Shown in pieces: positions 43,045 through 62,185 of a stretch of DNA of 64,000 nucleotides. The translations under genes and the position numbers were made by a program. Numbering within the stretch: the stretch's first letter is position 1; each line of letters starts with the position of its first letter. The stretch is from Artocarpus heterophyllus (lineage: Eukaryota; Streptophyta; Magnoliopsida; Rosales; Moraceae), in contig CM046345.1 of assembly GCA_025403435.1 (NCBI GenBank), positions 18,160,809 to 18,224,808 on the forward strand, given 5' to 3'. The notes under the pieces were generated by a model. The model made no database searches. It saw only the letters and a program-made list of their open reading frames with translations, and was not told the DNA's origin.

Positions 43045-46000
43045 TGATGCGTGGATTTGCTTTGGAATGCTATTCTAAGGTCGGATGAGAAATTGGGTGG
43101 CAATAGTTATAACGAACCCGATAATCATCACTTCATAGACTTTTTGGAATTGGTCGGGGCTCTTGATTTGGGATCTATAGGTGCTTTGTTTACTTAGGGC
43201 AATAGGCCAGGGGGAGGGGAGGCCGGCATGTTTGTGAGCAACTTGATAGAGGTGTGGGCAGTGTGTCTTGGTGCTCGACGTTTCCTAGAACAAGAATGAT
43301 CAAATTGCCAAAGTTATCCTGTGACCATGACCCATTATTGCTTGACACTTATTTGGAACGTGGTCATCTATGGAAACCTTTCTAGTTTTTAGAAATATGG
43401 ACATTGGATCTGTCGTGTAAGGATGCTATTGAGGAGGCCTGGAATAGACCAACGAGTGGATCCAAAAGCCATAAGTTGGTTAATCGCATTGCTAACACCA
43501 GATCAGTGCTCAAAAGGTGGAACAAAGATCACTTCGGGGCACTGCCAAACTAAATTGAAGAACCTTGAAGAGTGCCTTATGGTTCTCCAAGTGCAGCTGC
43601 TATCCCAGGATTCTTTAGAAGAAGAAGCAGTTGTTCAGCTGCAAATCATGGAAATGCAAGAGAGGGTTGAGCTACTTTGTCGATAGAAATCCCAAGAGCT
43701 TTGGCTTAAGGAGGGTGATCAGAATTCAAAATTTTTCCACGCCTCTACCACAATCCGGCGAAGGCAAAATCATGTTTGGGCAGTGAACACGGTAGAAGGG
43801 AGATAGGAACTTTCTATAATGATAATTTCAGGAATCTATTCTTCTTTTCGAGGCCTTTTACCCCTGATGACTTTGATTCCCTTTTCTCGAAAAAAATGAC
43901 AGCAATTGAAAATGAAAGGCAATGTCGAATACCAAACAAATCAGAAATAAAGAAGGCAGTGTGGAGTTTGGGTGCGCTAAAATCCCCGGATCCGGACAGG
44001 ATTAACGGATCATTTTACAGGTGGTATTGGCACATTGTCAAAGCTCAGGTTATAAGGTTTATGTAGGAATTCTTCACATCAGAAAATTTCGTCAAGGCCA
44101 TCAACAAGACTTTCATATGTCTCATCCTAAAAGAGATGGAGTCAGACTCTTTCGACCACTTTCGACTGATAAATCTATGCAATTTCGGTAATAAAGTGGT
44201 CACAAAGATCCTCGCCAACAGAATTTGGCCTGTACTTGATAGACTCGTGTCCTCTTTTCAGTCTGCCTTTATTCCTAGGCAGTGGATCGCTAAGAGCTCA
44301 ATTTTTGGCTCAAGAAATAATGCATTCTATTAAAAGGAACCATGGTAAGGGAGGTTTGATGGTTGTTAAGACGGACGAGAGTAAGGCCTACGACCGTGTC
44401 AAATGGATTTTCCTGCAACGGGTCCTTCTTGCTAATGGTTTTAATGCTAAATTTTGCAATCTGATTATGCATTGCATCGAGTCGGTATCCTTCTCTGTTT
44501 TAGTCAACGGCAACCCCCCTGCTGGAGTTTAAACCAAAGAGGGACATTCAACAGGGCGACTTATTATCAACTTATTTGTTTATTCATTATCCTCTTACAC
44601 ACATCACAATAACCGTTACTTTTACCGTTAAAATTATTATTTAAAGATAAATAATTCAAATAAAATACTTACACTTAAACAGATATCCTAGGAACACGTG
44701 CATATATTTTTTTCTCTATAAAAACTACTTACTAGATTTGCTTCCTTCACCTCGATTAGCCCGATGAAACACTTACAGTGTTTGGCTAACTGAGATCCTG
44801 TAGAATCAGTTAGTTTACAAATAAAAACATGTATTAAGTTATAGACACACACAAAACTCCTAAAAATATTTAAAACTCTTTAGAAAATTACTTAAATGTC
44901 TAAATAGTTTAATCATATCAAAATAAAAGAAACATGGTATATTCCTCAAGAAACCACAATTAAGGAAATATTAAATATTCTCAAAACATTTAAAAGTCCA
45001 TAGAAAAGTAAACTAAGTTCTCAAATCAACATCGTGTAGAAAACAATATTAACAATATAATTTATTACATGAGTTATTAATTCTTTTTATGGCGTAATTC
45101 TGTTTCCAATCCAATACTCTTTATACACATGCCGGTCTCCTTCCTCCACCTATCTATATGCCTTTTACCTTTGTCTACAACATGATATAAAACTAAGTAA
45201 ATATAAGCTTAGTAAGTACAATTTCCTATCTCGCAACATAAAATATGAACTTTCATACAAACATAACATAAGATCATAATCATAAACATAATAATGCACA
45301 AGGTACATGTTCATAGATATAACATATCTTTTATTTAAACCTTTGTATTAAGACATTATTTATTTTATCTTTAAGGGCCTAAGCGTTGCACCATTAACAT
45401 TGTAAACACGCCGTCATACGAGGAGCGGGGTAGCTAGTCCCAAACCAAATATGACAAGTCCAAAACCTTACAAGACATCATAAACATAGAGTGTGCAATG
45501 CTTAATTAAGTGATACGTATACATATATATAAGCTTTCTTTAAAAACTTGTCATAAACCATAAAAAACATAAACATAAAAACATCCTTTGGAAAATTCAT
45601 TATAAAAGGTTTTAAAATAAGAACATCAAATCATAAACATTTACGTATAAAACATTACTTAACATTTGAATAAACTTTATCATGTTGCAGGTGAGAATAC
45701 ACTTACTTGACTTGCTTGCTTACTAAACCTTAAATTGGATAACGTAGACATTCTTGGTGTGCTCATCTTTTTGAAGTGTTCATGTCAATCATTTATGAAA
45801 TACATAAAATTAATATTCATGTCCATGATATCATTTAATACCATCATACATCATTATTAATGAAACAAAATATTTTTAAGTCACAAACATGCACTTAGAG
45901 TCAAGAAACACAAATATAAAAACTTGACCTTTAATCACTAGAGAAATTAATCTCAACTTCTAAGCATTAATAAATGATAAAAGTTCTTCCATAATATAGC

Positions 46001-49000
46001 TAACATATAAAAACATCACTTAAATTTTCTTCTCTTGAAAATATTAATCCAAAATACCTTTATTAAGTTTTCAAAAATTCAAGTAAATCTGCCAGTCACA
46101 AAACCGATTGACCCTCAAGGATTCATCATTTTATATCTTTCAATTCAAATTTAATTAGAGCATGAAAATTTACAGGAATAAAATAACACACATATATAAC
46201 TCTCAAATTTTTCTTTAGGTATAAAAAATTCATTTGTTAATTTAAATAAATCAATTAATACTATAAAATCTACCAGCAAAGCTTGGGCAGTGAAAAGTTC
46301 TATCAAAAATTATAAATCAAATCATTTATGTCATAAAATAATTTACAAATATTGTTGCACATAATAGACACATAAAATCATAACATATCAAAAATTCAGC
46401 TCCAAATAAATTTGTAATAATTCAAAACACACATTTGAATTTAGAGAATATTAATATTGAACATGCTAAATAGCGAATACTTTTCATTCAAGCATTTTTA
46501 TAAAATAAAATATACATGATAAGCTTATGGAATTTTTATGGGACATGCTTAAATATAAATAAACATCAAAAAAATAATAATTCATGTAAAACACATTTAA
46601 AAGTATGATTTATTATCCTCTGATTTATATAGCACATCAAGCAAACATTCATAACTACAAAGTACTTCGCGATCAACGAATTTTATCTTAAAATAAAATA
46701 AAAATATGAACTTAAAAATTTACAGACAATTATTAACAATGACTTATAAGTTTTTACAAAATCAAATGAGGTTGTTTGACTCAAAAAATGGACTCTACAA
46801 AGTACACATACAAATCCACCAGCAAATAAAATTTTGTGAGCTGTGTTTGATTGAAAGCTCATATCATTTAAAATATATTGAATGAAAATTTATAGAAAAT
46901 TGCAGACATTTTTAACAAATGTATACACATCATGTCCAAAAATCAAAATAAAATCATTTGAATTCAAAACATTATCAAGAATTTACCGTATAAGTGAACC
47001 CTAAAAAGAAAAATTATGTTACAAACTTATGCAACCCTAAAATTAAACATAACATCAACGTCATAAAATTAAACCTTCTCAAAAATTAAAAACATCACGT
47101 TCATGCAATATCACAAAAATTCAACAACTAAAACTAAAACCGTATATTCTAATTTAACAATATACCTGAAATTTCAAACCATACCAAAACACACAACTAT
47201 AAATATATTCATTAATGAAACCAAAATATTATACACATAAATAAATTCATACCTTGTGTTCTTGAATTCTTTGAGAGAGAAAATTTTGAAGAAAACGAAA
47301 TTCCAAACTAATAGTGTGTGAGATTTGAGGAAGAAAAGACAGCATAGAGGAATAAGAGAAAAGATGGAGGCAAGAAAAATGGATAAGAATAATATGTGTG
47401 CATGAAGCTGCATATTTATAGGCACAAATAACCCTAGTCTTACATCAAGTGAAATTCTTTTTTTTTTCTTTTCCTTTTCCTTCATAGCAACAAAGTTGCT
47501 TTTTTTTTTTTTTTTCCTTCATGACATTGTCGTACTTACATATGTATACATAATATATGCATAAACTTTTTTGTTAACATGTCACCTGAGTTGCCATAAG
47601 ATATATTAATATAATATATATCTAACTTTCGTTTTCAAAAATAACAACTAGTTATTAAAGTTGCTTATGCATAGACATATGATATAATATAATATAATAT
47701 TAAGCACAACAATCATATATATGTATTTATAGCCTAATAAAAATAATATTTGACACATTATTATCATGACATCATTGATGCTATAAAAATGAGAAAAATA
47801 TGCAATAAAATTTATGCCATTGTCAAGAATATAACTTTAGGGCATATATAACCCTAAAGCATTATAAAGATTATAAATTTAAAAAAGTTGAAACTTTTAA
47901 AAAATAAATAAATAAATACTTTATGCTTATCATCATTTTTTGACATGAACATCCTAAATACATTGACCTTTTGTAGTCATCTGTGACATTATTAAACAAA
48001 ACATTAATTTACTTAACATAAATAGTAAATAGCACATAAAATATCACATTCTAAAGTTAAATTAATGTAAGTATCCGTAAAAGAGAATTGCGAGCGTTAC
48101 ACTTTTTGCGGAGGTCCTTTCCTAGTTGATCGAACACGAGCAAAGCTTAGGCAATCTCCATAGGGTGTGTGTCACTCAAGAAGCACCGGCAATCACCCAT
48201 TTGACGTTTGCTGATGATATCTTCTTCTCCAGCCATGCTAGAAAGAGGGACGCTGAAGATTTGATACGCTGTGTTGACTATCACCAAGCATGGTCGGGCC
48301 AAGTATTAAACACCGCCAAGTCCAATGTTTTCTTCTTTCTAAAATCGCCGATAGAGACTAGGCATATTATTCTTGAATTCACAGGATATAAAAGTATGAC
48401 CTGAGGGGAGTGTTATCTTGGTAATCTATTGTTCCTTTCTAAGAGTCTGATTGCTGATTTAAATTTCTTTGGGACAAGCTCTTACGTCGGCTTAAGGGTT
48501 GGAAGGCTCGGATCCTCTCTTGGGCTGGTCGCGACACACTGATTAAATCTGTTGCTCATAGCATCCCAATCTATTCCTTTTCTGCATTTAAGATTCCTAA
48601 GTCCCTCTGCAAAGATATAGACAGCCTGGTCAGAAGGTTTTGGTGGACAAGCAATCCAAACAAGGCTCGTTTCCTTGCCATGAAGGAGTGGCAGTCTTTG
48701 GCGTCTCCAACATCAAAAGGCAGACTGTTTTCAAAAACTTTACAGACATTAATGAAGCAATGTCATTGAAACTAGTTTAGATTATAACATAGGAAAGTCT
48801 AGCTATGCCAATGACAGCATTGAAATCAAAATACTTTCCCAATGGTAGTTTCTGGGATGTTGAGCAAAGTAGTGCTAATTTTTTTGTGTGGAAAGGGATT
48901 ATGGGATGCGCTCCATCATTTTGAAAGGGTGTCGTGTGGTAATCGGAGATGGCGAGATAGTTGATATATGCCCTCGACCTTGGGGTTCCTGGCTGAGTTC

Positions 49001-50340
49001 AGGCATTCCGAGAATGGCCTTCAATCCAACTACAAAGGGCCCTTTTGCTCACCCGCTTGCTTTCGAGAAGTAGGGAACTTTTCCATCCTAAGACGAGGGA
49101 GTGGGATGTTGATATTGTCTCTGGTCTATTTGATGAAGATTCAATGAAGGCGATTCTTTGCATCACACCCTTGTCGGAGCCTAGAAGAGATCTAATCGTT
49201 TGGAAGTATTCTAAATCAGGCAAGTTTACCATTAGATCAGTTTTCATTCCTCTCAGGGAGCCCAATAAGAGTAAATCAAATATATGGAAGAAACTGCGGT
49301 CCTCAAAGTTGCATGAGTGGTTTAAACTGTTCCTTTGAAGGTTTGGCGCCAATGTGTTGCCATCGAGGTAGAGAGTTGGCGCTCTTCTAAACCTGGCTGA
49401 TCGAGCTTGTCCCCTCTGCTCAAACCAATGCGAATCTATTATTCATATCTGCTTTCACTATGAAATTACCAGAAGGGTATGGTTTGCGAGTCCTAGGAAT
49501 TTATGCACGAACGGTTTGGATTTTGATTCTCCTTTGGAAGTTCTAAATTGAGTGGTTTCTCTCCCTCCTAGAGTGGACTGTTCTAACTTCCTGCTATCAT
49601 CTACAATCTGCCTATGCCAGTTGTGGAGGACTAGAAACAGGTTCCTGTTCAAAGGCACCATGCCATTTATACCAAGAATTGTAATGGATATTCAGTGCCT
49701 CTTTCGGGATCATAAACGAAGAATTTCAGCACCATCTGAAGACGACACCACTATAGAATGAACAACTGACTTTCAAAGTCACGATGTTTCACTTTGTACT
49801 GATATGGTTTCTTGTGATGCCTCTTTTTGCAACGGCTACACTGTGCTGGGAGTTGTTTAGAAATCTGTGGACGGAATGCTATGACGATCGTGGGATAAGA
49901 TTATGGTGGTAAACTCCCCTTTGGAGGCGAAAATTTGAGCCTTTGAGTTCGCCTTATGAATGATGAATTGGACTCAAGAGCCTTTAATTGTGGAAATGGA
50001 TTTCAAAGTCTGTATCCAGGGTTTTGCTAAGGGATTTGCTCCCCTAATTGGACCGTGTTTCGAGTTTTTAAGTGGCTATCATGGCAATTCCCAACTGTGC
50101 CTGTGTTGTTTTCCATTGGATTCCTCGTTCTACGAATGTTCTAGCTGACAGGCTTTTCCGTTCGGCTTTACTTGTTGCTTTTGTTTCTAAGGCTTTCCCT
50201 AAGAAGGTGGCCCCCTTTGTGACCACCGTTGTTTAGCCTGTTCTGGCTTTGAAATACTTATACCATTTGTGGCATGTATGGGCCACCAAAACACCAAGCC
50301 CTTGTCTTTGCATTTCAATATTTAAAAAATAAAAAAAATT
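43045..50340 (+). mobile_element. Decayed LINE (plant L1-type), 5'-truncated, split by solo LTR D
   Basis: The ORF2 domains are in order. The endonuclease C-terminal half (about 43045-43390) reads LELVGALDLGSIGALFT and, in another frame, the SDHDPLLLDT-like motif. The RT is at 43680-44590 and 48102-48420, with NLCNFGNKVVTKILANRIWP, FSVLVNGNPPAGV and the catalytic THLTFADDIFFS at about 48200. A zinc-binding zf-RVT region follows (about 49280-49480, LKVWRQCVAIE, CPLCSNQCESIIH). The RNase H-like end (about 49790-50236) reads RSTNVLADRLFRSAL. An A-rich tail lies near 50320-50340. ORF1 and the endonuclease N-terminus are absent. Stops and frameshifts occur throughout. Confidence 0.88.
44597..48101 (-). 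mobile_element. Solo LTR D (long-LTR family), diverged, inside the LINE RT
   Basis: The right end GAGCGTTACA at 48101 resembles the ends of A and B. The left end near 44597 has lost TGTAAC, but CACATCAC-AATAACCGTTAC follows as in B. Flanks CTCTT and CTTTT match 4 of 5. The conserved block is at 45367-45475. The size, about 3.5 kb, and the orientation match A and B. Unlike A, B and C it shows no GC box arrays. It splits the LINE between LSTYLF and FAEVLS. Confidence 0.65.
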
Positions 50341-51627
50341 GTCTCAGATCCACAACTTTTTCTAAAAGATTCAGTTTGCTTTTTATTATTTTTTTTAAAA
50401 CAACACTTCAAGTCACATAAGGCACATGACATAAATGGCTAACAAAAATACTTAAATACCCCTTAGTAAATCATAAAAATTTATAAAAATATCAAAATTT
50501 ATTCAAAAAGGAAGAAAAATAAAAAACTAAAATTAATAACCAGATTTTTCCCACAAAAAAAAAAAAGAAAAAAAGAAAAAATCTATGCATCTTCCTCCAT
50601 CTCCCCCCCCAATCTCCCTTCATCTCTCCTCCGATCTCTCTCCGTCTCCCCTCAATCAAAACCTAAAAACTACACAATAATATTATAGAATCTTTAATAC
50701 CATGACCATTCAATATTTTACTGAAATAAGTTTTTCTTTTCTCTCTCTCTCTAATTGATTGATTGAGAATTTGGAAAGTTTAGCAAACGAGACGCCATTG
50801 ACGGGGATTCGCAAACGACGACCCAGCAGAAACACACAAAGAGAAAACAGGTCAACGAAGAGCGTAGAAGCAATAGGTGAAAAAAAAGAAAAAAATTTGC
50901 CGAATTTGTACTGGGTACTCATTTATATCTGTTGTTTCAAATTGTGGTTGGGTTCTTTTTGTTTGTATTCTGTGACTATAAAAGCTTAGCAATGTTAGGC
51001 CTTTGTTATTGGTGATTGGAAACATTTTGAGGTTTGTACTCCAAGATGAAAGGCATTATGTTTGTTTTTTGTTTTGTAGGGGCCGTTTTAGTTTCCAAAA
51101 CAAATTTTATGTTTCCAAAAACAAATAAACAAAATGATAAACGAAAAAAAGAAGAAACGAACGATTCTCGCACATCTAACCCTTAGAAGGGCAGAAATGG
51201 TGACGAGACTTCTAGAAGAAGAACAATAAAAAAAAAAAAAGAAATTCAGAAGTTTTGAAGTCGATTTTCATGGTTCGAGACCCTGTTCTAATGGTTAGAA
51301 CTTGGTTTGACAAGAATGATGGTTGGGAAAGAAGAACAAGAGAGAGGAGGCTTTTGGATTTCCTATTTCATGTTTTAATTTTTAATTTTTAAAAGTTATT
51401 AACTACTTTACAAAAATATCTTTATATTTTAGTTCCGTGTGCTTGTACAAAACTTAATTAGTTAATTTATGTAGTGTTTAGAAGTATAGGGGGAAATGTT
51501 GGTTAAAATCAGTTTTATTATTATGTGAGAGCTTTATACTGTTTATAATTAAGTTTGTGTTGAAAACTACGTTTTCCACCACTCAATCAAATAACTAATT
51601 AGTCATTTTATACCTAAAAACGAATAA
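50341..51627. other. Intergenic AT-rich DNA
   Basis: No gene is recognised. A pyrimidine-rich stretch lies at 50590-50660 and poly-A runs are present. At 51521 the words TGTGAGAGCTTTATACTGTTT match a MITE found again at 61803, so a decayed copy probably lies at about 51476-51600. Confidence 0.5.
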
Positions 51628-52017
51628 GCTGTTTGGTACGTAAATTTAAAACTGTTCAAGGTAATTTAAATTATAAAGATAGAGTAATAATTAAGGTTAG
51701 TTCAAATCGTAAAAGCGGTACTTTAAAATGGTCAAAACTGTCAAAATTTAATTTTTGTCCCCCCTCAAGTTCTTACAGTTTGAACCATTTTTTATGGTTA
51801 AAATCATATTCATCTTTATTTTTTTATAAATTATAGTTTTTTAAACATTAATTTTAATTTTAAACAAGATGTGATGTTTTATTCTTATTTTAAATATTTA
51901 CATTCTAAACATTAATTCAAAACCATCATTTAAAGTATATAGTTTAAAATTTATAATTTAAAGATAAAGTTTTAAACTACACCAATCTAAATACGCTCGC
52001 TATACGAACCAAAAAGC
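51628..52017. mobile_element. MITE-like element, family M1 copy 1
   Basis: The left end GCTGTTTGGTACGTAA and the right end TATACGAACCAAAAAGC are imperfect inverted repeats. The body (CCCCTCAAGTTC, TGTGATGTTTTATTC, TTTAAATATTTAC) is shared with 61669-62185. Non-coding. The superfamily is not certain; a hAT-type short element is possible. Confidence 0.6.
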
Positions 52018-52264
52018 TTGGACCCGATTCAGCCAACAAATTAAGGATCAAATTGCATCTAAAAACCTTATGAACAATTTTTTTTAAAAAAGTTACAGTT
52101 ACAAATTTGACTATTTCGTGTGATTAATTAGACGATGGAAATTTTTGACACGCATGAAAGAAAAAAAAATCTAACACACAATTGATTAGTTATAACACAA
52201 TTTGCTACTAACGCACGCTCATTAACGTAGTGCAATAATAATCAACAGTAATTTCGATCATTAA

Positions 52265-52900
52265 GGGCCCGTTTGGTTCGAGTATTTGAATAGAGTATTT
52301 GATTTGAATATTGTAATTCGAATTATGATTTGAGTATTGTGATTTAAATTGTAATTTGAGTTAGTGTTTGGTTGTGAGAGTATTTAAAATTGGATTTGGG
52401 TATTAAGCAAAACCGTATAAAAATACCAAATTCTGAGTTTTTTCCTCTTTTATATCAACCAATCAAAATTTGCCACATGTATACATTGATTCAGCAAGCT
52501 TAATACCCATGCGGAGCATTTAAAACGCTGAGTTGTCTTCCATCCGCACACAAGGTGTGTGTTTAACTTACGGTATAGCCATACTTGTGCGTTTCTTGCA
52601 CTTGCCCATGAAGAGCGTCCAAATTTTGCTTCAACTCCTGCTGCAGCATTTAAAACGCTGACCACCATGTGCAGCCAAACTTGGATGCTTTTTAACAGCA
52701 GGGGAATACTGTAGCACGTGTATTGAAGTTTAAAGAAAACACCCAAGGGGGTGAACTCTTGTGATTTGATTGGAGAGATTTGAAAAGAGATTTAGGAGAT
52801 TCAAATATCAACACACCAAACATAAATTAATGAGATTTTCATTACTCAAATTAAGATTTGAGTCACACCAATCATAATAGTTATTGAACCAAACAACCCC
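52265..52900. mobile_element. Short terminal-inverted-repeat element M2 copy 1 (PIF/Harbinger-like)
   Basis: The ends GGGCCCGTTTGGTTC and GAACCAAACAACCCC are inverted repeats, and TAA flanks both sides (52262-52264 and 52901-52903), the duplication size of the Tourist/Harbinger group. It is 636 bp with no transposase. Inside is a 17-bp direct repeat AGCATTTAAAACGCTGA (52515 and 52645). It lies about 0.4 kb upstream of the agmatine deiminase start. Confidence 0.7.
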
Positions 52901-52903
52901 TAA

Positions 52904-59060
<6,157 letters not shown>

Positions 59061-59500
59061 TGGCACATATATTTTTGGTACACATGTGACATTGCCCGAG
59101 TGATCAGTTAGTTACTAATCCTAACTTATTAAACAAACTAAAGAACTGAATTAATAAACCAAAAAAAGGACAAAATATCTTCAAAACTTCATTTTACGTC
59201 TATTTTGTTTGCTTTAATTTTTGCTGTCAGTCTTACTATGTTTATCTATCAATGATCTCCAGGTGTCAGTTTCCCTTTGTTGTAGACCCAGAATGCAAAA
59301 AAGGCCCCACATAAAGTTGTAGTAAATGCTGCATTAACAACTCTGTCAAGCTATGTTAGCTCGTAAGAGAGAGAAACAGAGATCTCGAACAAACAAGTGG
59401 GGAAGAAAAACCTTTTGTTGTGAAGTCAATTATGTGCATTTGTTATTATTGATGGTTACTCTCTGTTTGGAGGTAGTTGTGGGCTTTTTTTTTTTTTTTT
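59061..59500 (+). other. AIH 3' UTR region
   Basis: A possible polyadenylation signal AATAAA lies at 59153-59158, about 93 bp after the stop. No other gene is seen. The real cleavage site cannot be determined here. Confidence 0.4.
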
Positions 59501-59704
59501 TGAGTTTAAACTAAAAGTGTTATTTTCAAACTAAAAGTGTTATTTGGTCTATTTATGGTTTAAATTATAAATTATGATTTAAACTTTTTTTAAGCTAACT
59601 GAAACTAACATTTTAATAAACAAACTCATCAAACATAATCTTAAATTATAAGTTATGGTTCAAATTTTTTTTATTGGTTCAACCAATAACTGATTTTGTT
59701 TTTG

Positions 59705-59705
<1 letters not shown>

Positions 59706-59750
<45 letters not shown>

Positions 59751-59751
59751 T
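59706..59751. repeat. (ATT)n microsatellite
   Basis: About 14-15 uninterrupted ATT/TTA repeats. Confidence 0.95.
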
Positions 59752-59970
59752 TCTTTTTGAATTTGATAGGGAATTTAAAATTCAGACCTCATATATTTAA
59801 TTTAAAGCTGATAAATTGGATTATCAGCGAGTTTATAACCAAGTATTGTTGAGTTTTAATGTTTGTTTGGTATTTCAGTTTCAACTCATCAGTTTTAACC
59901 CTTACTAATAGTAAGGGGTGTAAAGCTCTCAATAGTTATAATAAAAAAGTAAAAAATTATTATACTGTAA

Positions 59971-60048
59971 AGCTCTCACATGCTACATTAACTTAAAATT
60001 TTAGCTGCAGCTGAAATTTTAAGTTGGTCTAGCATGTGAGTGTCAAAC
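59971..60048. repeat. Foldback element (hairpin about 36-bp stem)
   Basis: The left arm CTCACATGCTAC...ACTTAAAATTTTAGCTG and the right arm CAGCTGAAATTTTAAGT...CTAGCATGTGAG pair almost completely. The central 34 bp (59991-60024) is a palindrome with one mismatched pair. The words CTCACATGCT and GCATGTGAG link it to the MITE at 61759. Confidence 0.85.
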
Positions 60049-61668
60049 AACCTATTAGCTAATTAGATAGCTTTCATTGAGAATTAAAGGGACTTGTTCA
60101 TCTTTAGCGAAAAAAAAGTAACAAACAAAAACAAAAAGAAAGCGACTTGTTCATGATCACATTTAAATTTATTCTGATTGATATATTCACGATTATTCTG
60201 CAAGTCATGAGAATAATTTTTTCAAGTAAAAAACATGCTATTAAGCTCATAATGTTCCTTTAGGATCTAAGCTGAAATAACTCTTTGTAAAAATAAATAA
60301 ATAAGTACTGAACTACTGTACAATATAACAACTAAACTTATGCAATTTCATTGTCTATTATTATTTTTTTTTCTTCTTTAGGGGACATTCAATTTCAAAT
60401 TTTCAAGAGAGGATATTGGTCCTAAAAAGAATACCTAGAAGATAAAAGAAAGCTCAGAGGACTTCAATCTTTATTTCTCAATTTGTTCTTTTTTTAATTA
60501 CCAAAAAAAAATACTAATCTAACAATCTAATATTCAAATTCCTCAACTATTTGCTTTTTGGTTAACGTTATTCTCGCATTGAAGTCAAATCTTAATTTGG
60601 TTTTTGACTCTTAAAACGTCATAAATCGAGTCGTTCATCTTTTTTCTTGTTACAAATTAGTCTTTTTTGCCCATCATACTTGTAGCTATTTAATATTTGC
60701 AAACACATATTTAATCCGTTTAAACTGATCCAATCTAATTTGAAGAAGTACGGAGAACTAAATTCTATAAATTGAATTGGTTGTCATTTTCTCAAATTCA
60801 CACTTGTACAAGTCAGTTGCAGATTAAGCAAAATAAAAATTAAAAAAAAAAAAGTTACCACTCTGACCTATCCACGCGAGAAAATAAAATACTATATTTC
60901 ATACTATATATTTTTTAAATGGTTTAGAATTAAACTATAGCTATACATTGGACTTATGTTGAAGTATGTATGAGATTTGACTCCTTAGTTTATGTGAAAT
61001 GATTGAGATGACCATAAAAAATGGGTTGGGATGATGTAATACAAGTTCATGATTTATGACTATAAGTTTAAGTTTTATTGCCTGGCTATAGATCTGTTTT
61101 AAGAAAAAAAATACTAGAAAAATCAATCCATAAATTTTAATTTTTGTAAGCCTAAACAGCATATTAAACTCATGCGAATTGGACTGGATTGGATTATTTA
61201 ATGTAAATGTAGATTGGATTGGATGTAAATTTGTAAAATATGCATAGGTGCATATCAAATTAGTTCTAAATTAAAAAGTATAAATTGGGTTGCATGAACA
61301 CCCTTACACCATTAAATTCTCAATGAAAAAGTCACATGAGAACCATGCAAATTTATTAAATCTGCAAACGAGATGTGCAGATCAAATTAGTTTAAGTTAA
61401 ATCGTGTATATTGAATTGCATAAACACCCTAACACTGTTAAAATTTCAATGACGAAAACTCATGAGGATCATGTGCCGTTTAATATGATTAATTTTATAA
61501 TTTTACATGTTAGGGCATGGCTGTTAAAAAGGAAGCTTTCGTCTATTGAGATTTTAACATTAGAATTGATGGAATGATCAATTTGGAACAACTTATCATT
61601 GACTGGTTTTGGCATGTTTTAAAATCAGTAATAAAAATGAAAGTTGATTTATAATTCAAAGATTAATA
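60049..61668. other. Intergenic AT-rich DNA
   Basis: No gene, transposase or RNA gene is recognised in this stretch. It is rich in A/T runs. Confidence 0.5.
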
Positions 61669-62185
61669 GGCCGTTTGATATGTAAGTTTAAAATTGTTTA
61701 AAGTAACTCAAACCATAAAAGCGGTTCAAAATGACGTATGATGGAATAATAACTAATAGGGTGTTTGGCAGGGTGGTTAGAAATGTTTTTACACTATAGC
61801 ATGTGAGAGCTTTATACTATTTGTAACTGAGAAAGTAGTTTAGATCACTATTGTCAAACACCCCATAAGGCCAGTTCAAACTGTAGGGGCAATTCTAAAA
61901 CGGTATAAACCTCCAAAATCTAAAGTTAGCCCCCTCAAGTTCACATGGTTGGAACAATTTTTTACTATAAAATCATTTTCATTCTCATTTTTCTTTTATA
62001 ACTATAGTTTTTCAAACATTAATTCTCGTTTTAAACTTAATGTGATGTTTTATTCTCGTTTTAAATATTTACGTTATAAATGTCAGTTCAAAATTACCGT
62101 TTAAACCATACAATTTAAAACTCATAGTTTAAACCATAAAGTTTCAAACTGCACCATTCTAAACTAACGCACTAAATAAACCATA
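61669..62185. mobile_element. MITE-like element, family M1 copy 2, with a nested MITE
   Basis: Same body as 51628-52017 (CCCCTCAAGTTC, AATGTGATGTTTTATTC, TTTAAATATTTACGT), interrupted at 61759-61864. The left end is GCCGTTTGATATGTAAG; the right end near 62185 is poorly defined. Confidence 0.6.
61759..61864. mobile_element. Small MITE nested in M1 copy 2
   Basis: Inverted ends GGGTGTTTGGCA and TGTCAAACACCCC (one mismatch), about 106 bp, with ATA on each side. It contains AGCATGTGAGAGCTTTATAC, shared with 59971-60048 and about 51521. Confidence 0.75.

Noticed and set aside
47174..47485. 103-residue hydrophobic minus-strand open frame
   Set aside because: It falls in solo LTR D, is AT-rich and of low complexity, and corresponds to the leader region of the LTR.
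52450..52746. 98-residue minus-strand open frame inside M2 copy 1
   Set aside because: No domain recognised, no splice context, and the host is a short non-coding transposon.
60941..61258. 105-residue minus-strand open frame in intergenic DNA
   Set aside because: Composition-driven, no domain or splice signals, and no similarity to anything recognised.
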